Source: Proteinivorax tanatarense (GTDB taxonomy: Bacteria; Bacillota; Proteinivoracia; Proteinivoracales; Proteinivoracaceae). Taken from it: a stretch of DNA of 64,000 nt. The notes beneath the pieces are model-generated. The model saw only the letters and a program-made list of their open reading frames with translations, was not told the DNA's origin and searched no databases. Numbering within the stretch: position 1 is the first letter of the stretch; every line of letters starts with the position of its first letter. The stretch lies in assembly GCF_040267685.1 (NCBI RefSeq), contig NZ_CP158367.1, positions 2,542,001 to 2,606,000 of the forward strand, written 5' to 3'. This document shows positions 27,375 through 35,656 of the stretch, one piece after another. The translations under genes and the position numbers were made by a program.

Positions 27375-28940
27375 TTATACCTCAATCTCAACACCTGATT
27401 TAAATTCAACCTTAAACTTCTCTTCAAAAATCGTCACTTTCTCAATGAGTCTTCTTACCAGCTGCTCATCATATCCTTCCAACTCTTCTGTTTGCTCATC
27501 TATAAACTCAGCCATCTCAGCGATACGTTGCCTTTTTCCTTCACGCTCTGCATTGTCAACCATCGCACTTTGCTTCAATTCTCTAAGGCGGTATATCTCG
27601 TCCGCCACATCCTCATATTTCTCTTTGGAGTTGGCCCGCCTTAATAGTTCTTTTTGAAGTTCCTCCAGTTTTTCATCAATGTCTACTGTGGCTTTGTCGC
27701 TACCTTCACTCAAAACGGTGGCAATATTCTCTTTCAAGACTGCTAGGAAAGTTTCTTTCCCGCTTAACACTTCATTCATCGCTTTTACAACCGCTGCTTT
27801 TAGAACCTCTTCATTAATAGTTGGGGAAGAGCAGTCGGAGCCTTTTTCTTCTAGACGGCTGACGCATCTCCAGACTATGGACCTGCATCCTCGATTGTTC
27901 CAATGGACCCTTCTGTATATTTCGCCACATTCTGAGCAGTAAACAATGCTGGATAGAGCGTACTTACTGCTGTAAACTCGCTTTTTTCCACTCTTTCCTG
28001 TATAAAGGTTGGTCCTTCTTACAAGTTCTTCCTGCACCTGCATGAAAATTTCACGCGGGATGATGGGCTCGTGGCTGTTCTCAACATAGTATTGTGGAAC
28101 AATGCCGCTATTGACAACTCGCTTCTTGGAAAGGAAATCGACGGTATATGTTTTTTGTAGCAAGGCATCACCGATGTACTTTTCATTTTGCAAGATTTTC
28201 TTAATAGTTTCTGGTCGCCATTTTTTCTTGTTTGCAGCAGTCAGTATTTCGTCCGCTTCCAATCCTCGTGCGATTTGAAGTAAGCTTGCCCCTTCAAGGT
28301 ATTCTCGGTATATACGCTTTACCACCTCTGCTCCTATCGGTTCGATAACCAGACGCTTGTTTTCATCTTTGGTATAGCCGAGGAAACGGTTGTGGTTAAC
28401 CTGAATTTCACCTTGCTGGTATCGATGCTGAATACCCAACCTCACGTTTTGGCTTAATGATTGGCTCTCTTGCTGGGCCAGGGAAGCCATGATGGTCAGC
28501 ATAATCTCACCCTTGGAGTCCATGGTGTTGATGTTTTCTTTCTCAAAAAATACAGCAATACCTTTATCCTTTAGCTTCCGGATGTACTTTAAACAGTCCA
28601 GAGTATTTCTGGCAAATCGGCTGATGGATTTGGTAATGATCATATCGATGTTTCCTGCCATGCAGGCTTCAATCATCCGATTAAACTCTTCACGCTTTTT
28701 TGTGTTAGTTCCTGAAATCCCGTCATCTGCGAAGATTCCAGCAAATTCCCACTCAGTGTTCCCTTCAATATAAGAAGTATAATGCTGTACCTGCACATCA
28801 TAACTGGATGCTTGCTCTTCACTATCTGTTGATACTCTACAATAAGCCGCTACTTTTAGTTTTGGTTTTTCTTCTTGTTTTTCTCCAGTTCGATTTCGGG
28901 CACGTGCCGGTATAACCGTAACGCTTCTATTCATTGCCAT
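27375..28940 (-). CDS. Large serine recombinase (second of the recombinase cluster)
   Basis: Site-specific DNA recombinase. The N-terminal resolvase domain holds the catalytic Ser in AAYCRVSTD and the Arg residues of [11 protein letters not shown]-type sequence ([15 protein letters not shown]). The central recombinase domain includes [14 protein letters not shown] and [16 protein letters not shown]. The zinc ribbon (YCSECGEIY, then CRSIVWRC and C) and a long C-terminal coiled coil follow, ending [15 protein letters not shown]. Length is 521 residues. ATG 28940 has GAGG 9 bp upstream; a TTG at 28946 also exists. The start overlaps the preceding small gene. Its C-terminus is almost the same as the remnant at 21923. 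Confidence 0.95.
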   Translation of the reverse strand: MAMNRSVTVIPARARNRTGEKQEEKPKLKVAAYCRVSTDSEEQASSYDVQVQHYTSYIEGNTEWEFAGIFADDGISGTNTKKREEFNRMIEACMAGNIDMIITKSISRFARNTLDCLKYIRKLKDKGIAVFFEKENINTMDSKGEIMLTIMASLAQQESQSLSQNVRLGIQHRYQQGEIQVNHNRFLGYTKDENKRLVIEPIGAEVVKRIYREYLEGASLLQIARGLEADEILTAANKKKWRPETIKKILQNEKYIGDALLQKTYTVDFLSKKRVVNSGIVPQYYVENSHEPIIPREIFMQVQEELVRRTNLYTGKSGKKRVYSSKYALSSIVYCSECGEIYRRVHWNNRGCRSIVWRCVSRLEEKGSDCSSPTINEEVLKAAVVKAMNEVLSGKETFLAVLKENIATVLSEGSDKATVDIDEKLEELQKELLRRANSKEKYEDVADEIYRLRELKQSAMVDNAEREGKRQRIAEMAEFIDEQTEELEGYDEQLVRRLIEKVTIFEEKFKVEFKSGVEIEV

Positions 28941-29358
28941 CTTCAATCACCTCGCTTTCTATCAGGCTATAAACATACTCTGCTTGCTTAAAAGGATCAT
29001 CGTAAAGCTGTTCTGGTTTTTCCATAGAGAACGAATATTTTTTTAGGCTCTTTTTCTTCCCCACACCCTCTCTGATTCTCCCTAGCATTTTGGCTCGCCT
29101 TAACCTTTCAGCTTCAGCCTGTTCAAATGTACCTTTATCAATAATCTGTGGATAATAACCGTCTCCAAGATACCGCTTATTTGTAAGCATCTTTGCAATT
29201 GTTGAATGGTATCCCTTTATCCCTGCTTCTTTGGCAGCATTACTTAGAGAAAGGCCCGAGAGGTAAATGCGGTAAAGTTCCTTAACTCTTGCTGAAGCTT
29301 CTTGGTCAATAACCGCTGCGCCTTTTTCGATTTTATATCCATAAGGTATGTGTGGCAT
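28927..29358 (-). CDS. Small recombinase-domain protein lacking the catalytic domain
   Basis: 143 residues matching only the central 'recombinase' domain: [38 protein letters not shown] and [16 protein letters not shown]. The resolvase domain with the nucleophilic Ser is absent, as is a zinc ribbon, so it cannot cut DNA itself. Starts immediately after the upstream recombinase stop and overlaps the next one, so the three are made together. Such a catalytically empty middle protein is known beside Clostridial prophage recombinases; a DNA-binding or directionality role is inferred. Confidence 0.88.
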   Translation of the reverse strand: MPHIPYGYKIEKGAAVIDQEASARVKELYRIYLSGLSLSNAAKEAGIKGYHSTIAKMLTNKRYLGDGYYPQIIDKGTFEQAEAERLRRAKMLGRIREGVGKKKSLKKYSFSMEKPEQLYDDPFKQAEYVYSLIESEVIEDGNE

Positions 29359-30924
29359 TTATCTTTTCATCCTTTCTCTCAGTGTAATGCCGCATTTTAG
29401 CTCAAAACCTATTTCAGTTGGTGAAAAGGCAATAATTTTATCAACAAACTGTTCAAATCGGTCCTCATCAAATTCTAGGATGGTATCAGTTTTTGAAACA
29501 TATTTTATAAGCTGTTCCAGCTCGGTCACTCTATTTACTTCACCATTGATTGACCGATAGAGCATATCCTTTTTCTCTTTTAGATTTTTGGCTTCTTCGA
29601 TTAGCTCATTCTTTTGACTATTAAAAAGAGCAGGCTCCAGATACCCTTTCGTCATAAGATTTACTAGCACTTTAAGCTGTTCAGCGTTTTCTTCGATTTT
29701 TGACTCAATTGCCTGCGCTTGATTAATATTAACCGCATAATCTGTGGACTTTAAACTTTGAAGAAGTGGTCTTAGCATTACTTTATAGGAGTAGATCAGT
29801 TTATTCATCATTAGTATAAAAGCTTCATGAATTCTGTCTTCTCTAATGTAAATCATGGAACATTTTTCAATATTTGAGATATGTTTGGAACAGCACCATG
29901 CGATATACTTATTTCTTTTTGAACTGTGAATTCTTCTTTTGAAGGTGCTGCCACATTCACCGCATATAACTTTTGTTGAAAGAGGATAGCGGTTTAAATA
30001 TTTACTGCAGTCTTTTTTGACCCCTTTTTCTTTTCCCCGCTGTTTGATTGCTTCATTTGCAGCTTCAAAATCAGTATGACTGATGATGGCTTCGTGGTGG
30101 TTTTCTATAAAGTACTGATCCAATTCACCTTTGTTTCTTCGCCTGGTAAAAGTCTCATCGGTATAAGTTTTTTGCATGAGCAAATCTCCAGTATACTTTT
30201 CATTTTGAAGAATGCCCCGGATCGTGTTTGCTCTCCATTGGCCACCCTTTTTTGTGGGCACCCCATCAGAATTTAGTTCTTGAGCGATCCGTTCAGTACC
30301 CTTTCCCGATAACGCATCTGTAAAGATTCGTTTGACGACCTCAGCCTGCTTTTGATTTACGACGATGCTTCCATCTACACAGTCATACCCATAGGGCGGG
30401 TAGGAAATCTTATAGGTTCCATCTTTAAACCTTCTTTTAATGGCCCATTTGCTATTCTCTGAAATTGAGATTGATTCGTTTTCTGCTAGGCTACTTAAAA
30501 TGCTTAGCATCAACTCGCTGTCCATATACTGTGTATTGATGTTTTCCTTCTCGAAATAAATAAACACCCCAATGTTAGTCAACTTTCTGACAAGCTCTAA
30601 GCAATCCGTTGTGTTTCTTGCAAATCTACTAACTGATTTCGTTATGATGAAGTCAATTTTTCGGTCCTCACAATCTTTAATGAGTCTCTGAAGCTCTGCT
30701 CGGTTATCCTTTTTAGTTCCTGAAATACCTTCATCGTAATATATCCCTACAAAATCCCAGTCAGAGTTTGCTTTAATATAAGTTTCATAGTGGTGCTTTT
30801 GCACATCAAGGCTGACCAGCTGTTTTACATTGTCTGTTGAGACCCTGGCATAGGCCGCAACACGAAGCTTGTTTTTTTTAGCCGCCACACTTTCGTTTCC
30901 TTGTATTTTTGTCACCTTTCTCAC
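29359..30924 (-). CDS. Large serine recombinase (first of the recombinase cluster)
   Basis: 521 residues. Catalytic domain: AAYARVSTDN (Ser), YYDEGISGTK, and ITKSVSRFARNT. Recombinase domain: SYPPYGYDCVDGS and LQNEKYTGDLLMQKTYTDE. Zinc ribbon: CGECGSTFKRR and CCSKH...C. The coiled coil and TEIGFELKCGITLRERMKR complete the protein. I chose GTG 30924 with AAAGGAGG 8 bp upstream, although a GTG at 30933 is also in frame. It differs clearly from the recombinase at 27375, so the pair may act as a heteromer or on different ends. Confidence 0.95.
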   Translation of the reverse strand: MRKVTKIQGNESVAAKKNKLRVAAYARVSTDNVKQLVSLDVQKHHYETYIKANSDWDFVGIYYDEGISGTKKDNRAELQRLIKDCEDRKIDFIITKSVSRFARNTTDCLELVRKLTNIGVFIYFEKENINTQYMDSELMLSILSSLAENESISISENSKWAIKRRFKDGTYKISYPPYGYDCVDGSIVVNQKQAEVVKRIFTDALSGKGTERIAQELNSDGVPTKKGGQWRANTIRGILQNEKYTGDLLMQKTYTDETFTRRRNKGELDQYFIENHHEAIISHTDFEAANEAIKQRGKEKGVKKDCSKYLNRYPLSTKVICGECGSTFKRRIHSSKRNKYIAWCCSKHISNIEKCSMIYIREDRIHEAFILMMNKLIYSYKVMLRPLLQSLKSTDYAVNINQAQAIESKIEENAEQLKVLVNLMTKGYLEPALFNSQKNELIEEAKNLKEKKDMLYRSINGEVNRVTELEQLIKYVSKTDTILEFDEDRFEQFVDKIIAFSPTEIGFELKCGITLRERMKR

Positions 30925-30977
30925 CTGATTCACCTCCTTTAAGGTATGTTACATATTACCTCTGAACGCCCACTATA

Positions 30978-31208
30978 TCAAGGTTTATCAGGCATTAGCT
31001 GTGCTAAAATAGGGGAGTAAGATTTCCGATTTAAAAGCATAATTTTACTAAATTCTTCTTGGGATATAAGCTCCTTTTCTAGCATCTTACGAAGAACTTT
31101 TTCAGCCCGATGATAATCAAATTCTCTTTGAAGCTGTTCATGACTAATAGGCTTTCGACCTGAAACCGCCAGTGGGTTTTGCTCTTTAGTAATCTTTGTA
31201 ATTTCCAT
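30978..31208 (-). CDS. SHOCT-like small protein heading the recombinase operon
   Basis: 76 residues, MEITKITKEQNPLAVSGRKP, then a helical segment AEKVLRKMLEKELISQEEFSKIM, which is the short C-terminal SHOCT-type oligomerisation motif, and a tail ending LAQLMPDKP. Very similar small genes precede recombinase clusters in Clostridial prophages; the role is unknown, perhaps control of excision. ACGGAGGT precedes the ATG, and both lie in a potential stem (31206-31251). Confidence 0.8.
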   Translation of the reverse strand: MEITKITKEQNPLAVSGRKPISHEQLQREFDYHRAEKVLRKMLEKELISQEEFSKIMLLNRKSYSPILAQLMPDKP

Positions 31209-31251
31209 ATAGGTAACCTCCGTTTCTACAGGAAACCCCTGTACCTATATG
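31206..31251 (-). promoter_or_regulatory. Nested inverted repeat that would enclose the start codon of the recombinase-operon leader gene
   Basis: On the minus-strand mRNA CATATAGGTA (31242-31251) is the exact complement of TACCTATATG (31206-31215), the latter containing the AUG of the 76-residue gene. Inside, TACAGG/CCTGTA forms a second hairpin ahead of the GGAGG. The fold would block initiation, so it may serve as an operator or as a translational switch. Confidence 0.55.
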
Positions 31252-31287
31252 CGAAAATTTAAAGAAAATCGAACCCCTAAAAAGGCA

Positions 31288-31325
31288 TAAAAATAACCCG
31301 AAGAGCTTTTACACTCCTCGGGTAA
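31288..31325 (-). terminator. Terminator after the amidase gene
   Basis: ACCCGAGGAG and CTCTTCGGGT form the stem on the minus strand, followed by TATTTTTAT. It separates the prophage lysis genes from the recombinase operon. Confidence 0.85.
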
Positions 31326-31340
31326 TTAATACTGTTGAAT

Positions 31341-32309
31341 TTATTCATACCTCATATACGCATCAAACCCTGCTTTTTGCAAGCGGCCCATTAACGCCTT
31401 TGCATTTTCCTCTTTGCCAAAAGCACCCACTTGAACTCGATATAGTTTTTCCGGTGCTGCCCCTTTTTCTTCTTTTTCCACATCCACCAGTTCTAAAATC
31501 TCTTTATCAACCCATGTCATAATGCCCGGTGATTCGTCCCCTGTACGCTTGTGGATTTTCTTTCCTAGCAGTACCGCCTTTCTACCACCTCTTAAGACTG
31601 TTTTTCCGTTCGAGCGATTTTGGGTGATTTTATGATTCGTGCTTTTTACCCAAGACGGAATTTGGGGCCCGTTAGGATAATAACGATTTGCAGCGTCTTT
31701 GATTTTCACAATATCTCCTACATAAAAATCTTCATTTTTAGGATTTTTTAACCCTATCTTCACAGCAGCTCTAAAACTGTCCATACTCTCTCCATGCTTA
31801 GGAAACCAATGATCGGGGTCTGCATGATTGCTGGCAATCCCCTTCCTGTGACCTTCAGCGTGACCAATGATATCTTTTTCAGTTAAGCCGTACTTTTTGC
31901 ATAAAAATACACATAAGTCTACTGCATTTTTCCAAGCAGCTCTAAAATAAGCTTCATTTTTCTTTACGTCATAGCCAACCATGGTAGCACCTCGAAATGA
32001 ATGCCCTGCAGGTTCACAAATCTCAAAACCAATGTGGGTATTATTCGCAGCTCCTCCTGCATGCCAGCCCCTATGGTTCCAAGGCAGGTACTGCCATATC
32101 TCTTTATCATCTAAAAAGGCATGGACACAAACCTGCCTGTTAATCTCTCCGGCTCTGTAGGATTTATTCCACCTACTAAACCAGGAACCTGCCATCACTC
32201 CCGGTGTTACTGTAGAATGAACCATGATACCTTTCGGTGTAATGGTTCTACCTGCTGTATAGCAATCATTTCTAGTCATAAATTTAGTTTTTAAATTACT
32301 TAACGTCAT
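31341..32309 (-). CDS. N-acetylmuramoyl-L-alanine amidase with C-terminal SPOR domain (endolysin)
   Basis: Phage lysin cutting the amide bond between muramic acid and the peptide stem. Amidase_2 (PGRP-like) domain in residues 1-170: GIMVHSTV holds the first zinc His, GWHAGG and HIGFEICEP are family marks, and NHADPDHWFPKHG gives the later ligands. An SH3-like part (FYVGDIVKIKDAA and onward) follows, and the end YRVQVGAFGKEENAKALMG is a SPOR peptidoglycan-binding domain. ATG 32309 has GGGAGG 6 bp ahead; the frame overlaps the holin end. Confidence 0.94.
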   Translation of the reverse strand: MTLSNLKTKFMTRNDCYTAGRTITPKGIMVHSTVTPGVMAGSWFSRWNKSYRAGEINRQVCVHAFLDDKEIWQYLPWNHRGWHAGGAANNTHIGFEICEPAGHSFRGATMVGYDVKKNEAYFRAAWKNAVDLCVFLCKKYGLTEKDIIGHAEGHRKGIASNHADPDHWFPKHGESMDSFRAAVKIGLKNPKNEDFYVGDIVKIKDAANRYYPNGPQIPSWVKSTNHKITQNRSNGKTVLRGGRKAVLLGKKIHKRTGDESPGIMTWVDKEILELVDVEKEEKGAAPEKLYRVQVGAFGKEENAKALMGRLQKAGFDAYMRYE

Positions 32310-32712
32310 CCTCATCCTCCCCTTCTTTAAGTTGTTCTAAGACCTCTACCAGTTTTTCTGGTACTGGCAAACCAAGTCTTGTTGCATTTTCTGTGATGCT
32401 AATTCCTTCATTGGAAAGATAAAAAAAGATGACAGCCGTGCGGATAGCACCTCCATCACCAATTACGTTGCTGTCGATTACATTGGCAATCCCTACAAGT
32501 ACAAAAATAACTACCTTTTGAAATATCCCCTTAGCACCTATATCGCTTGAGAGATGCCTTTCGACTATAGCGCACATCACACCTAAAATATAATCCACAA
32601 CTACAAAGGCTATTAAGGCATACAAAAAGCCATCAACTCCCCCTAAAAACCACCCGATATAACCGCCGACTGCAGCAAATGCGATTTGAGCGTAGGTCAG
32701 TATTTCCTTCAT
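32296..32712 (-). CDS. Phage holin (phage_holin_4 / TcdE-type)
   Basis: 138 residues with three or four membrane segments: AQIAFAAVGGYIGWFLGG, FLYALIAFVVVDYILGVMC, VVIFVLVGIANVIDS and AVIFFYLSNEG. The segment VVDYILGVMCAIVERHLSS is the family signature, and the charged tail ends EGEDEDDVK. It makes the membrane pores that release the adjacent amidase. AGGGAAG precedes the ATG, and a terminator lies just upstream, so holin and amidase may have their own promoter or depend on read-through. Confidence 0.92.
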   Translation of the reverse strand: MKEILTYAQIAFAAVGGYIGWFLGGVDGFLYALIAFVVVDYILGVMCAIVERHLSSDIGAKGIFQKVVIFVLVGIANVIDSNVIGDGGAIRTAVIFFYLSNEGISITENATRLGLPVPEKLVEVLEQLKEGEDEDDVK

Positions 32713-32748
32713 TAACTTCCCTCACTTTCTTTTTAATTTATCTATATA

Positions 32749-32800
32749 AAAAGGCGCTTTATGGTAAAAAGGTAGTTAGCCTTTAAATCATAAGCGCCTT
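32749..32800 (-). terminator. Terminator between tail genes and holin
   Basis: On the minus strand AAGGCGCTTATG and CATAAAGCGCCTT form an imperfect stem, followed by TTTTATATAG. It lies in the 100-bp gap between the last tail gene and the holin. Confidence 0.75.
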
Positions 32801-32811
32801 AGTTTATATCA

Positions 32812-34170
32812 CTAATCCTCATCATAAATTCTGCTGCTAGATTTATGTTGAGTTATTTTACTTATATAATCTGTTAGTCTACCTTGGCCGATTTGGCCTC
32901 CACTATCTACTGTAAATTCAGTAGAAAAACCTCCTTTTCCAAACCTGTGCCTTATTTGAGTTATAAGGCCTAAATTATCGGCATCTTTTTCATCTATAAT
33001 CACAGCTTCATCTCCAATTAGAAGATAGGGTCTAAAGGGCCCTGTGAAGGTTTCAACCTTCCCGACGTATTCTAACTGTTTAGCTATATTATCTGCATAG
33101 TTTTGTGCATCGTCTTTAGTTGTTCCTTCAGGTATAGTTACATACAGAGTTTTATTTCCTCTTAGGTTCCAGCCTTGATAGACTTTTACATCTTTATAAA
33201 TTTGAATATCAAACCCTCCGTTATGGACACAAACCCTTCTGTAAGAATCCATATCATCTCGAACTATGCTTCTTGAAAAAACCTCACTGCCTCTTTGAAA
33301 TTGGTAGATGCTTCTCGTATCAAAAGCTCCATAACTATTGTTTCCTGCTACAAGCCTTCCATCTACTAACTCTTCTATCTTCCAGTTGTCTTCACTTTTT
33401 AAAATGTCTTTTATTCCGCTAAGATAATCCATATTAGGGTCAAATTCATAGCCTGCTTTAACGTTAGATGCTTGTACCACTATGTTATATGGGCTGACCC
33501 CAGCTAAAATTAAAATATCTTTTATATGCTCATGGATGTATTTATAACTTAAAACTGTATTTTCATCAAAGGACTGATCTTTTAGTGCTTTTCCCATTAA
33601 GTTTCTGCCGTTACAAGCGGCAGCGTGATCTAATAGTCTGTAATTAGATCTATCAATATAAAATCTTCCTAAATCGTAAAAATCACTATCTCCCATCTTA
33701 AAGCTAAAGTTTATCCTTGAGCCTGGGGTAAGGTATGACTCATGCTCTGAAATTCCTACATTTCCTTGCTTTTCAGGGTCAGGGTTTTTAACATTTTCTA
33801 CACTTAATTCAAAGCTAGATACCGGGCTATTTATATCATACTGAATACTTGCATTTTCTAAATATGGGCTTAAATCTATCTCAAGCTCATAGATTAAAAG
33901 CTTATGGATATCACCGGTCTTGTAAGCTCCAACCGCACCAAAGCCACCTAAAAGGTTAATACCAAAATACTTTATATCATCATCTACAGATATATCCACC
34001 TTTTGTTCAAACTTCCTTTGGCTCCAAGTACCTAAAGGTGTTTTTGTTGCCTTCCCATAAAGTCTTCCCTTTTCTATAGATATTACTTGAGCCTCATTGT
34101 CATAAAAATGGAGAAGGTCAGGACTTTTACCCTGACCAACTTTTTGTACCTTTTCAAATTCTAAACGCAT
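32812..34170 (-). CDS. Phage tail/baseplate hub-like protein
   Basis: About 452 residues. The segment FELSVENVKNPDPE with LTPGSRINFSFKMG and FYDLGRFYIDRSNY resembles tail hub proteins (gp27/gpD/Dit-associated, two beta-barrel start), as does LIGDEAVIIDEKD and GLITQIRHRFGKGGFSTEF near the C-terminus, the usual 'late control D' ending. The family call is moderate. The first start GTG 34179 is too near the GAGG site, so ATG 34170 is preferred. It is last of the tail cluster before the lysis genes. Confidence 0.7.
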   Translation of the reverse strand: MRLEFEKVQKVGQGKSPDLLHFYDNEAQVISIEKGRLYGKATKTPLGTWSQRKFEQKVDISVDDDIKYFGINLLGGFGAVGAYKTGDIHKLLIYELEIDLSPYLENASIQYDINSPVSSFELSVENVKNPDPEKQGNVGISEHESYLTPGSRINFSFKMGDSDFYDLGRFYIDRSNYRLLDHAAACNGRNLMGKALKDQSFDENTVLSYKYIHEHIKDILILAGVSPYNIVVQASNVKAGYEFDPNMDYLSGIKDILKSEDNWKIEELVDGRLVAGNNSYGAFDTRSIYQFQRGSEVFSRSIVRDDMDSYRRVCVHNGGFDIQIYKDVKVYQGWNLRGNKTLYVTIPEGTTKDDAQNYADNIAKQLEYVGKVETFTGPFRPYLLIGDEAVIIDEKDADNLGLITQIRHRFGKGGFSTEFTVDSGGQIGQGRLTDYISKITQHKSSSRIYDED

Positions 34171-34188
34171 CCTATCCACCTCACATAT

Positions 34189-35640
34189 TTAACCTTCCCC
34201 AAACTGTATCTCAAAGGAAACATCTAACACATAATCCTCTGTCTTAGGTATATAAGGCACCGTATAATCTGCTGTAATCGTGGCACCTTCATTAGGAGGC
34301 GTGTTAAAAACAACTGTTGGAGTTTTATAGTTTTCGTTTAGCATCCTAACAGAATGGATGGTAGATGTTGAGCTATCGTGGCCTGAAAATCTAAACCGTA
34401 GATATTCATATGGCTCCTCTATAGTGTAGGTATAGGTGCTGGGGTCCCATCCTCTATCTGAAGCTGAGTAGATTTGTTCAAATTCTTCCCCATCATTTGA
34501 GCCATCTACATATACATAGGCCCGTCTTGCGCTAAAAGAGTATTCCCCTTCAAGGACAAACTCTAATGTCTTACCTACTATATTAGTTGGTTCTACCTTT
34601 ACTACAGTTGTCGGCAAAAGCTCGGCATACTCAGGCTTTCCGTTAAAGGGACTTGAAAATATATTAGGGTTATTTGGGTTTAATGATAAATCTATGGCCT
34701 TCCAAAGAGGAAGTCTTTCTCGATGCGCCCCACTATCTATATTCTTTAATGTAATGTTTTCAGCCTTTTGCCCATCAACTTTTATATCTACATCAAAGAT
34801 ATCATATCTTTTTAAGTCAAATTCAGTAGTTTCCCCATCCCCAACTCCAATATTTTGCTCTTCTAATCTAAAAGGCTGCCATTTAGTTGAGTTTATTAAG
34901 CTAGCCCTACACAAATCTGAAAGGGCTACTTCATAGATATCATAGTTTCCTTCGTCGGTGTTAAGCCTGGTTGAGAAGGTAACTTTGCGATTTTGCTCGT
35001 CGGCTGCGGAAGTTAAAAACCTACAGTATATATAGTTTCCTACATCACCGGTTTGGGTCGTCTCACCTATGTCACCTATAACAAGTCTAGGGTTAGAAAA
35101 ATCATCACCTGTAAGGTATGAGATCAATCTATTTTGAGTTCCCTTCTGAAAAAAGTCAATATCAGGGTTAGAATTATCTAGCTCTATAAAAACTGTGGCA
35201 TATATAGTTATAATATCGACGTCGGTTTTGTTGATGGTTAAGAGGTTCCCTTCCGCATCTTTAATTAAAGCGTGGGTGTTTACACTTACGTTATGGTTAC
35301 TAATACCAACTTCAGTTATCGACTCTCCTACGTATTCATCAGCTTCTAACCTGATGCTTTTTGTCCAAGAGCTAACAGGAAAGTCTCGGACAACTTCTTC
35401 TGTTGTAGCTCTTTTTCTATCAATCCTATCAAAAAGGGATGTGCGGGTAGGCTCTGGGGTTCCTGTGCCTTTTCCAAACACAATATTATCAAAATAGCTT
35501 TCAAACTCTACTAACCGACTATACATACGATTTAAAATAATATTTTCTGCCTGCCCCTTTATCTTTAGTTTATTTGTTTTAGCATCTCTAACTTCAATAT
35601 CAAAGCGGTTATGGATTTTTGCTTTTGTTTTAACCTTCAT
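34189..35640 (-). CDS. Phage tail fibre/receptor-binding-type protein
   Basis: 483 residues, no membrane segment. The opening KIHNRFDIEVRDAKTNK with QAENIILNRMYSRL and FGKGTGTPEPTRTSLFDRI is a recurrent N-terminal module of Firmicute phage tail proteins. The middle contains an insertion-rich region with FRFSGHDSST, like a carbohydrate-binding jelly roll. It probably contacts the host surface. AAAGAGGTG precedes the ATG. Confidence 0.65.
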   Translation of the reverse strand: MKVKTKAKIHNRFDIEVRDAKTNKLKIKGQAENIILNRMYSRLVEFESYFDNIVFGKGTGTPEPTRTSLFDRIDRKRATTEEVVRDFPVSSWTKSIRLEADEYVGESITEVGISNHNVSVNTHALIKDAEGNLLTINKTDVDIITIYATVFIELDNSNPDIDFFQKGTQNRLISYLTGDDFSNPRLVIGDIGETTQTGDVGNYIYCRFLTSAADEQNRKVTFSTRLNTDEGNYDIYEVALSDLCRASLINSTKWQPFRLEEQNIGVGDGETTEFDLKRYDIFDVDIKVDGQKAENITLKNIDSGAHRERLPLWKAIDLSLNPNNPNIFSSPFNGKPEYAELLPTTVVKVEPTNIVGKTLEFVLEGEYSFSARRAYVYVDGSNDGEEFEQIYSASDRGWDPSTYTYTIEEPYEYLRFRFSGHDSSTSTIHSVRMLNENYKTPTVVFNTPPNEGATITADYTVPYIPKTEDYVLDVSFEIQFGEG

Positions 35641-35656
35641 TTATAACACCTCTTTT

